Shown: one piece after another, positions 19,480 through 26,126 of the stretch | Layout: each line of letters opens with the position of its first letter | Position numbering within the stretch: the first letter of the stretch is position 1 | DNA from: Microcoleus sp. FACHB-68 | GTDB taxonomy: Bacteria > Cyanobacteriota > Cyanobacteriia > Cyanobacteriales > Oscillatoriaceae | Reading direction: 5' to 3' | Assembly (NCBI RefSeq): GCF_014695715.1 | Contig: NZ_JACJOT010000006.1 | Location: forward strand, 558,001 to 622,000 | Length of the DNA stretch: 64,000 nt | Position numbers and translations under genes: made by a program | Notes under the pieces: generated by a model | What the model was told of the DNA's origin: nothing | The model's database searches: none | Seen by the model: the letters and a program-made list of their open reading frames with translations, nothing else

Positions 19480-20393
19480 AGATTTATTGATTTCAACTGT
19501 TCCTCAAGTTCCCTTGCCCGTTCCATATTTCCCATCGCTTTATAGCTATTGTGTGCCTCTGTTAGCCAGCGGACGGCCTCTTGATTTTTACCCAGTTCAG
19601 CACTAATTTCCCCTAACTTAGCTTTCACGATGGCTTGCTGTTCCTGAGCGCTAGATGCTGCCCCCAATTCAACCGCTTTTAGCAAACTTGACTCAGCTTT
19701 AAGAAGCAGTCCAATTCCCATATATTGCTCACCCAGCCAGCGGTAAACTTCTGCTTGTTGAGTTCCACCGGCTCCTAGTTCTTCTAGGGTATCAATTGCT
19801 TCAGCTTTCAGGTTGTGTTTAATGTAAACTTTAGCTAAAGCTAGGGCTTTTTCTGTGCCGGCTAACCCCTGTGTTTCGAGTTGTGCGATCTCGGTTTGCA
19901 CCGGCAGGCGTTCAGTTTCATCTAGCAACCTGAATTGCAATTCGCTGACATCTTCCTCTTCCTCCTCAGACGAGCGATCATTATCGGCGCTAACCGTGAC
20001 TAAATAATTCACGCCCGATTTCAGAGGCAGTTCCCCAGGATAAACAACCTCAGTTGCCTCCACCTGTGTTTCCCAAATCAGCTCACCTTTATCAGTCTTG
20101 ACACTTACCAGATAACTTGTCGCACCGGGAGAGGCATTCCAGCGCAACACCGGCTTGTCTGTCAGCAAAAGCGTATCGCGAGGGCTGATAATGTAGGGAA
20201 TTAAGGCATTCGTATCCCCACGAGGAGGAATTGTCGAACCTCCCCGGCGCTGCGGTTGTTCGGGCGCGGCGCTTTGGGCCAAATATTGGGTTTCGCCCCC
20301 AGACGGTTCGCCAACGCTAGCGATTCCCCGTAGTGCCGGTGTCAGCACCAAGCCGAGAACGAGGATAAAATATAATTTCCACCGATGTGTCAT
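19476..20393 (-). CDS. Secreted Fn3-like/TPR protein
   Basis: The 305-residue protein has an N-terminal signal peptide (residues about 1-27, LYFILVLGLVLTPALRGIAS). A beta-sandwich-like segment follows (residues about 68-150; SPRDTLLLTDKPVLRWNASP, ATSYLVSVKTDKGELIWE), reminiscent of fibronectin-type or DUF928-like cyanobacterial domains. An acidic run (SSEEEEEDVSE) and helical TPR-type repeats from about residue 165 complete it (LAKVYIKHNLKAEAIDTLEE, LGEISAELGKNQEAVRWLTE). Both gene borders overlap their neighbours by 4 nt, placing it between the kinase and the TPS-CHAT protein in one transcript. Its likely role is a periplasmic adaptor of the same pathway. That is inference from position and TPRs. 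Confidence 0.8.
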   Translation of the reverse strand: MTHRWKLYFILVLGLVLTPALRGIASVGEPSGGETQYLAQSAAPEQPQRRGGSTIPPRGDTNALIPYIISPRDTLLLTDKPVLRWNASPGATSYLVSVKTDKGELIWETQVEATEVVYPGELPLKSGVNYLVTVSADNDRSSEEEEEDVSELQFRLLDETERLPVQTEIAQLETQGLAGTEKALALAKVYIKHNLKAEAIDTLEELGAGGTQQAEVYRWLGEQYMGIGLLLKAESSLLKAVELGAASSAQEQQAIVKAKLGEISAELGKNQEAVRWLTEAHNSYKAMGNMERARELEEQLKSINL

Positions 20394-21976
20394 TTTTTCT
20401 TTCCTGCTTGTTTAATTCGTTGGTCTGCCATTCCTTTCCAAGTATCCTCGTCTGAGCTATCTTTTAAAGCATAACGCTGACAGCTTTTCCACTCCTGAAG
20501 CGAACTTTTGTGATCGCCCTGAGCTTCCAGAACCTGTGCCAACAGGCAATGAGCAGCAGCGCGTTTGGGCGATAACTTCATCGCAATCAGAAGTTCTTCT
20601 TGAGCCTCTGCGTAACGTTGTTGCCCTAGTCTCGCCCAGCCTAGGTTTTTGTGCAAAACATATTTCTTTTGTTGGCTGGGATTTGGCTGCTTCATTCCTT
20701 GCCCAATGAGATCGACGGCTGCTGTATAGTCTTTGTTTAAAATATAGAGACGAGCAAGGTTATTGTAAGCTTCAGGAATCCCAGCTTTTGCCGCAATTTG
20801 GTATTCGGTGCGAGCGCGGTCAAAATCTCGCAAATCTTCATAAATTACCCCTCGATTGTAATAAACTTCTGCATAGTATGGGTCAAGTTTTAGGGCGAAA
20901 TTAAAGTTTGAAAGCGCCTGAACCGGCTCCTTGGCAAGGTAATGCTCAACTCCGCGCTCGTTGTATTCAAAAGCAAGTTTCTCCAGTCCAAACCGGATGC
21001 TAAATAACCCTAATAGCAGCAAAGCGGTAACTTTAAAGTATTTCCCTTTGTGAATAAAACGCAACCAGGGAGATTGACAAGCTTTCAACTCTTGCAAAAT
21101 TACTTGCGTATTTCGAGGACGTTCCTGTGGAGAGGGAGCTATTAGATGATCAATTAAGTCTGCCAGCGCTTTGGAGACCGCCGGCGCATGATTTCGCCAA
21201 TTGAACTCACCTGTTTGTGGGTCTTTTAGCGTCGGATCGCAGGGATGTTTGCCGGTTAATAAATGGATGAGAGTGCGACCGAGTGCATAGAAATCAGATT
21301 GAAATACCGCTGCACCTTCGTACTGTTCGGGTGGGGTGTAACCGCGTGAAACTAGCTGTGTAACATCCTGTCCTTCTACCTTTATCAAATAAGTATCTGT
21401 AACTTCTCGAACAGCCCCAAAATCGATTAATGCTAATTGCCCATTTGGGGTGAGCATAATGTTTGCCGGCTTGATATCCCGATGCAAACACTGTCGTTGA
21501 TGAACTTGACCCAATATTCCTACTAATTGTTTTAACCAGTTAATTGCGAGATCCGTTGTAATCGGGTTATTTCCCCGATCTCGCAGCCATTTTTCCAAGT
21601 TCTCGCCGGCAATTTTTTCCATGACTAAACAGTGCACCGGATCTAACCTATTTTTGGGTTTCCAAGTGAAATATCCCTCAGACTCCACTTTCGGAATTCC
21701 CGGATGATCTAAGTGCCTCAGAACCTCGGCTTCCCGCTTAAACAATACAACAGCCTTGGGATAACTTGTAAGCAGCAATTTCAAAACTTTTGGTGTGCCG
21801 GCATCATCAATTTCAAACGTCTTGCCGAAACCCCCTTTTCCTAACAGCCTAATCCCCCGATAACGCCCCAAAAGCAACAACTCTGACCCACAGCTTTGAC
21901 AGGTCTTTTCCTTATAGTTTAATGGATCATCGGGATTTTCACAGTCGGGATTGAAACAATAACTCACAAAAATCAC
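20390..21976 (-). CDS. Membrane-anchored Ser/Thr protein kinase with TPR repeats
   Basis: The 528-residue protein begins with a zinc-ribbon-like segment (Cys7, Cys12, Cys26, Cys29), then a complete Hanks-type kinase domain (about residues 38-300). The glycine loop is GKGGFGKTF, the catalytic loop LHRDIKPANIML with Asp167, and the DFG motif LIDFGAV. A transmembrane helix follows (about 313-330, VTALLLLGLFSIRFGL), then TPR repeats (FNFALKLDPYYAEVYYNRGV, AYNNLARLYILNKDYTAAVD) that should face the periplasm. All catalytic residues are present. It overlaps the next gene by 4 nt and lies 150 nt downstream of the STAND ATPase on the same strand. Its substrate is unknown. The TPR protein and the TPS-CHAT protein are its obvious functional partners. 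Confidence 0.9.
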   Translation of the reverse strand: MIFVSYCFNPDCENPDDPLNYKEKTCQSCGSELLLLGRYRGIRLLGKGGFGKTFEIDDAGTPKVLKLLLTSYPKAVVLFKREAEVLRHLDHPGIPKVESEGYFTWKPKNRLDPVHCLVMEKIAGENLEKWLRDRGNNPITTDLAINWLKQLVGILGQVHQRQCLHRDIKPANIMLTPNGQLALIDFGAVREVTDTYLIKVEGQDVTQLVSRGYTPPEQYEGAAVFQSDFYALGRTLIHLLTGKHPCDPTLKDPQTGEFNWRNHAPAVSKALADLIDHLIAPSPQERPRNTQVILQELKACQSPWLRFIHKGKYFKVTALLLLGLFSIRFGLEKLAFEYNERGVEHYLAKEPVQALSNFNFALKLDPYYAEVYYNRGVIYEDLRDFDRARTEYQIAAKAGIPEAYNNLARLYILNKDYTAAVDLIGQGMKQPNPSQQKKYVLHKNLGWARLGQQRYAEAQEELLIAMKLSPKRAAAHCLLAQVLEAQGDHKSSLQEWKSCQRYALKDSSDEDTWKGMADQRIKQAGKKK

Positions 21977-22126
21977 ACCCTTAATTCAGGCTGCAAGATT
22001 ATCAACCTTTACTTCTCTAGTTTGTAACCTTGAAGATGCCCCTACTCTCAGCGATAGACTCTTTTTGTTGTTGCTCAGTTCCGTACACTTTGACTAAACT
22101 GCGTATAAAGCGTTACTTCTCTACAT

Positions 22127-23398
22127 TTACTTGTATTTTCTCGTAACATACTTCGCCAGTGCCGGTTGTAAGGTGAAAAACGTTCCATTTTCATTATTTA
22201 TTTTTTCAACAAGACACCTTCGGTTCAAGGATTCCAAAGCTTTTAGTAGTTCTGTAACGGATATTTCTGAACAGAAAAAATCTTGTAATTGAGAACGCGA
22301 AATAGGTTCCGCATAATTCCCCAGATAAACTAAAAACTTTTTCTCTAATTGGGATAATCGCTCAAATTGTTCAGATAATAAATATTCAAAATCCCCTAAA
22401 AAAAGAGTTCCATTTAAAAAATCAGAAACACTGCCATCAAATAAATCTTGAATGGTTGTCGCAACAATTTTTAAAGCAAAAGGATTTCCTTTATAAAGTT
22501 GAATGAGTTCTTCCCAAAGAGATTCTTCTTGCAAACCTTTTTCCTTAAGAATATTTTTAGCATCTGACCCTAAACCCTTCAGTTTCCAAGAGCGAACCGG
22601 CAGGTTTGGGCCTTCGATTGCGGCAACTTCTTTTGGTTTTTCCCAGCTTGTGAGTACGAAGCAGCTATTGTGTTGAGATTCTCCCACTCGTTTTAATAGC
22701 TCACCATAACCTTCATATCCCTGGCGTGGATGACCGGCTAGTGAGCCGGTGTCGAGCACGGTTTCCCAATTATCTAATACCACCAGACATCTCTGAGAGC
22801 GCAAGCACTCCATCAGTTGAGAAAGTCTTCCTTCTAAAGTATTGGATAAATCAGTTTTTTGTTGGTTAGACAAGAAAAGGATCAGCTCGCCTAAAAGGTC
22901 TTGAAGAGGTGGATCGCCCCTCAAACTTCGCCAAATTAAAGATTTAAAATCATCCTGAATTTGGTGGGCTAGCTTGACTGATAAAGTTGTTTTACCAATT
23001 CCTCCCATTCCCAACAGCGCGACAACGCGGCAGCGATCTTTAACAATCCATTCTTCTAGCCGGTCAAGCTCCTCCGTGCGACCATAAAAAACTGAGACAT
23101 CGGGTGCGCTGTCCCAATCTTGGCGTTCTAGGGGGTTAGCCACTTCTTCCCAGTTGATTGTGAGTACCTGACAGTAGGCTTTGAAGGCGGGAGTGTTGAT
23201 GCCTTCTTTGCCGGCCAAAAAGCGGCTCCAAGTCCCTTCGGAAATGCCATCGGCTAAATAGCCTTTTTCTTCCCAACTCACGCCCAAAATTGAACTGGCT
23301 TCCTCTAGCCATCTGTGATCCCCGATTGGCCAGCCCAGTTCTTTCCTTTTTTGCTTAATTTTGGCGAGTCCTTGCTTAGATGCTTTGAGAGCTGCCAT
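22127..23398 (-). CDS. STAND NTPase (NB-ARC type) with N-terminal cyanobacterial regulatory domain
   Basis: A protein of about 423 residues. Residues 1-95 form the helical N-terminal domain often found in front of cyanobacterial NB-ARC proteins (ASKQGLAKIKQKRKELGWP, GISEGTWSRFLAGKEGI, resembling a helix-turn-helix). An NB-ARC ATPase follows with Walker A GMGGIGKTT (about residues 130-138), Walker B RCLVVLDNWE and the helical/winged-helix part ending at LQPALAKYVTRKYK. Many relatives continue into WD40 or TPR sensor repeats. This one stops after the winged helix. The frame extends to a GTG at 23407, but the ATG at 23398 matches the family start better. Located upstream of the kinase-TPR-CHAT genes, it may be the NTP-dependent switch of that block. 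Confidence 0.85.
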   Translation of the reverse strand: MAALKASKQGLAKIKQKRKELGWPIGDHRWLEEASSILGVSWEEKGYLADGISEGTWSRFLAGKEGINTPAFKAYCQVLTINWEEVANPLERQDWDSAPDVSVFYGRTEELDRLEEWIVKDRCRVVALLGMGGIGKTTLSVKLAHQIQDDFKSLIWRSLRGDPPLQDLLGELILFLSNQQKTDLSNTLEGRLSQLMECLRSQRCLVVLDNWETVLDTGSLAGHPRQGYEGYGELLKRVGESQHNSCFVLTSWEKPKEVAAIEGPNLPVRSWKLKGLGSDAKNILKEKGLQEESLWEELIQLYKGNPFALKIVATTIQDLFDGSVSDFLNGTLFLGDFEYLLSEQFERLSQLEKKFLVYLGNYAEPISRSQLQDFFCSEISVTELLKALESLNRRCLVEKINNENGTFFTLQPALAKYVTRKYK

Positions 23399-23777
23399 AG
23401 AACACACTTACTAACCGTTTGTCAAGATCAATTATATGCTGGCTGTTTTCTGATCTGAAGCTGATCTGGTGTTATCCCACCCAATCAACGATTTTAAATA
23501 TATGAGGTTTTAACCCGGCAGGGTTGCTTTATCGGTCAAGTCAGACACGGTAAGTTCACAGACTGCCTCTCAAATATGCCTCATTTTTGTAACAACTCTT
23601 TACACCCTCAACTCTCCTTAACTCTTTTCAAAATAGCAGTTTTTTTGTAATCAATGGCTCAATTCCTGAAAAAGTGAGCCGGTAATCAGCAAAATCAGGG
23701 TAAACAAGTTAAGTCATCTAAAAACAGAGAGAAAGAAGCAAACTCAAACAACTTTTGTACGGACGGAGATAAGTCTT
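23399..23777. other. Divergent intergenic region between STAND ATPase and ComFB genes
   Basis: About 380 nt separate two divergent starts. Besides the TATAAT-like box described separately, I see A/T-rich sequence and an AAAACAGAGAGAAAG stretch before ComFB. There is no open frame of note and no convincing operator. Confidence 0.4.
23431..23436 (-). promoter_or_regulatory. Possible -10 element of the STAND ATPase gene
   Basis: On the minus strand a TATAAT hexamer lies about 33 nt upstream of the ATG, with a weak -35 candidate (TTCAGA) 17 nt further upstream. It is the best promoter match in the interval, but only the -10 box is good. Confidence 0.3.
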
Positions 23778-24140
23778 ATGACTACATTATTTAACGAACA
23801 ATTTTCACCTTTTCGGAATGTTCTTGAGCCGCTGGTGACAAATGAAGTCATCCGACAAATGCAAAATCAACCGCTCAAATTAGTAAGATATCTTGACCCG
23901 AATCAAGTGATTGCTTACGCGCTCAATCGTTTGCCGGCACTCTATGCCACCAGTGTAGAAGGCTGGAACTGGCAACAGCAACGAGCCAAAGATCAGTTAG
24001 CCGGTCAGATTTGTCTGGCAGTCCGTCAGGGATTGGCTGCGGTGCAACGAGATCCTTTAAAACTGTCAACGCCACTGATGTTTTCTGAAGACGAAAACTC
24101 TGAATTGAGAACAGCGACACTAGCCTCAATTGGGCATTGA
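23778..24140 (+). CDS. ComFB-family (late competence protein) domain protein
   Basis: The 120-residue protein is essentially a single ComFB domain, with the hallmark VIAYALNRLPALYATSVEGW and downstream ICLAVRQGLAAVQRDPLKL. ComFB was named from the Bacillus competence operon. Cyanobacterial members are reported to bind cyclic dinucleotide second messengers and to influence natural competence and motility (recalled from the literature). The N-terminal helix (NVLEPLVTNEVIRQM) is also typical. The gene stands alone with about 230 nt on its 3' side and is divergent from the STAND ATPase. The family call is strong and the partner in this organism unknown. Confidence 0.9.
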   Translation: MTTLFNEQFSPFRNVLEPLVTNEVIRQMQNQPLKLVRYLDPNQVIAYALNRLPALYATSVEGWNWQQQRAKDQLAGQICLAVRQGLAAVQRDPLKLSTPLMFSEDENSELRTATLASIGH

Positions 24141-24373
24141 AAAACTTTTACCCTAAAAAAATGGGTGTACTACTACTCCATTGTCGTCGATTTTGCTCTA
24201 GCAATTGCAATTGTTTTTAGTTAAATCAAAAGTTAAGAATCTTTGCAAACCACCTGAGCAAATTCATCATCTCGAATTTAATATCTTTTAATTCATTCCT
24301 GAGAAAATCGGAGTTTTAATCAGGGACTTCTATCTACAGCAGCTCACAAATTTAAAAATAGGAAATTGCCACG

Positions 24374-24916
24374 ATGGAAAATTTAGTGAGTATTGTCTTT
24401 ATCGACAGCACGATTGAAGACAAAGAAAGTTTGATTGCTGGAGTGGTAGCCGGCACAGAAGTTGTGATCTTGAACTCCAACCTTGATGGAGTTAAGCAAA
24501 TCACTTATTTCCTAGCAGATCGCGCCGGCATTTCGCACATTCACATTGTCTCCCACGGTACACCGGGAAGCTTGCAGTTGGGATCGGCTAGCCTAAATTT
24601 GACCAATCTCGATAATTACACCCATGAGTTACAGCAGTGGGGAAGTGCTTTAACAAATGAGGGAAATATTTTCCTCTATGGTTGCGCTGTGGCAGCCGGC
24701 GAGAGGGGTGCCGATTTCGTGAACCAACTGAGTCAGCTAACCGGCGCTGTTATTGCCGCATCGATTAACCCAACAGGTAATGCGGAAAAGGGCGGGAATT
24801 GGGAACTCGAATATACCACCGGCAATGCTAACACTTATTTAGCATTTGAGCCGGCAGTTTTAGCAGCCTACAGCTTTATCTTTTCTGAAACAAATGAAAC
24901 CGGCTTGCCGCATTAA
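24374..24916 (+). CDS. Stand-alone DUF4347 domain protein
   Basis: The 180-residue protein consists almost wholly of a DUF4347 domain: residues 1-40 (VSIVFIDSTIEDKESLIAGV), then ISHIHIVSHGTPGSLQLG, then NIFLYGCAVAAGERGADFVN. The His in VSHG and the Cys in LYGC resemble the catalytic pair of clan CD (caspase-like) peptidases. That relation is an inference. DUF4347 normally caps very large cyanobacterial surface or adhesin proteins, yet here the frame ends right after the domain (YSFIFSETNETGLPH). It has no signal peptide. It meets the convergent TIGR03032 gene tail to tail with a 4-nt overlap. It may be a genuine short form or the 5' remnant of a larger gene. Confidence 0.8.
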   Translation: MENLVSIVFIDSTIEDKESLIAGVVAGTEVVILNSNLDGVKQITYFLADRAGISHIHIVSHGTPGSLQLGSASLNLTNLDNYTHELQQWGSALTNEGNIFLYGCAVAAGERGADFVNQLSQLTGAVIAASINPTGNAEKGGNWELEYTTGNANTYLAFEPAVLAAYSFIFSETNETGLPH

Positions 24917-26022
24917 CTGGATGCAAAATCAAACGTAATCACGCGGCGAATTTCATCAGTTTTAAATCCCAACGCCATCGGACGCCGCACACCAGGAATA
25001 ATCGCCACGTCGTATAATTCCTCAATCATCCCCTCAATTCGCAGCCAGTGCACAATATCGCCGGTGCGTAAGTCAATAACTTGCAAACCGCAACGCGCTT
25101 CCGCATCTTTAGCCGCGAGGGCTTCATCAAGAGGCAAGCCGGTAAAGGTTTTGTTATGCCTGGGTTTCGATAACCCCACGACTGCGAAATCACCGATAAA
25201 TGCCAATCCTCGTAGATATCCGGGGCAAAACGTCACCGGCTCAAAACTTCCCCGTTGCAAATCTACATAGCCGAAATAACCGGCACCAGAATTAAGCACC
25301 CACAGTTTATTTTGGTAAACACGAGGACTGTGAGGCATCGACAAACCACTTAAAATTACTTCGTTACTCACCACATCGATCACACAACCCCCATTGTGCC
25401 GGCGATCTCGCCAGCCATCCGCTACATCCGTTGAGGAAACGGCGGTAACATAACGGGGTTGATTGTTTTCCATTGCCAATCCATTCAAGTGGCATCGATC
25501 TTCAGCAGCCAGCTTGGAAATAAACGGCGGTTGCCACAAGGCGACAAAACTGTATCGTTCGCTTACCGTTCCTAGACAACTAAATAAAGTATTGACAAAA
25601 ACAACGCGATTTGATTCATCGATTGCAATATCGTGCGTATCAATATCGCCGGTGGTGTAACCGATCTGGGGCACATAAAGCCGGTCATAACCTTGATGAA
25701 TTTGGCCGGCATCAAGGGCATTTTCAAACTGCCACAGTTGATATAGCGAACTCATATACAAGCGATCTGGGGTGGCATACAGCCCCATCGCCCGGTTAAA
25801 CGTGCGCTCAAAAATAGAAAGACGCCCATTCGGCTGCAAGCCTATTAGAAAAAGTTTGCCGGTTTGATAAGTCGTGAAAGCAAGGCTAACACCTTGTTCC
25901 GCCAGCCATTCTGGGAACTGGCGGGAACCTGTTAATTCAAGTTGGGGGGTATCTTGTTGTGGGGGATTGGGCATGGGGATTGGGCATGGGGGATTGGGCA
26001 TTGGGCATGGGGGATTGGGCAA
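24913..26022 (-). CDS. TIGR03032-family protein (beta-propeller-like, function unknown)
   Basis: From about residue 28 the protein matches the TIGR03032 family: LELTGSRQFPEWLAEQGVSL, FTTYQTGKLFLIGLQPNGRL, LYMSSLYQLWQFENAL, then HLNGLAMENNQPRYVTAVS. The family is soluble, probably a beta-propeller, and has no established reaction. The first ~21 residues (MPNPPCPMPNPPCPIP...) are encoded by the intergenic GGGATTGGGCATG tandem repeat, so they are unlikely to be functional. Possible starts are the Met codons at 26022, 26001 and 25974, none with a good ribosome site. The 3' end overlaps the DUF4347 gene by 4 nt. Confidence 0.8.
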   Translation of the reverse strand: MPNPPCPMPNPPCPIPMPNPPQQDTPQLELTGSRQFPEWLAEQGVSLAFTTYQTGKLFLIGLQPNGRLSIFERTFNRAMGLYATPDRLYMSSLYQLWQFENALDAGQIHQGYDRLYVPQIGYTTGDIDTHDIAIDESNRVVFVNTLFSCLGTVSERYSFVALWQPPFISKLAAEDRCHLNGLAMENNQPRYVTAVSSTDVADGWRDRRHNGGCVIDVVSNEVILSGLSMPHSPRVYQNKLWVLNSGAGYFGYVDLQRGSFEPVTFCPGYLRGLAFIGDFAVVGLSKPRHNKTFTGLPLDEALAAKDAEARCGLQVIDLRTGDIVHWLRIEGMIEELYDVAIIPGVRRPMALGFKTDEIRRVITFDFASS

Positions 26023-26043
26023 GGCTTCGCCAACCTAAAGGTA
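25955..26043. repeat. GGGGATTGGGCATG tandem repeat plus dispersed GGCTTCGCCAACC element
   Basis: The stretch is made of repeated GGGGATTGGGCATG-like units and ends in AAGGCTTCGCCAACCTAAAG followed by GTA. The same 3' part recurs exactly at 49052-49074, behind a similar GGGGCATG tract. It overlaps the 5' end of the TIGR03032 reading frame. Confidence 0.8.
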
Positions 26044-26090
26044 GGCGCATGGGGAATATTAAGTATTCTCCTACTCTGTTTCTCCCACTC

Positions 26091-26120
26091 TCAGGACTCA
26101 GCACTCAGGACTCAGCACTC
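26091..26120. repeat. Short tandem repeat (CAGGACT/CAGCACT heptamers)
   Basis: TCAGGACTCAGCACTCAGGA followed by CTCAGCACTC is about four alternating heptamers. This matches the short tandemly repeated repetitive (STRR) sequences known from cyanobacterial intergenic DNA. It lies just downstream of the sorbosone dehydrogenase-like gene. Confidence 0.75.
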
Positions 26121-26126
26121 CCTTTC

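Noticed and set aside
20390-21976. Kinase considered as a pseudokinase because of its unusual N-terminus
   Set aside because: Glycine loop, catalytic Asp167 in HRDIKPAN and DFG are all intact. The N-terminal four-Cys segment is an extra zinc-ribbon-like unit.
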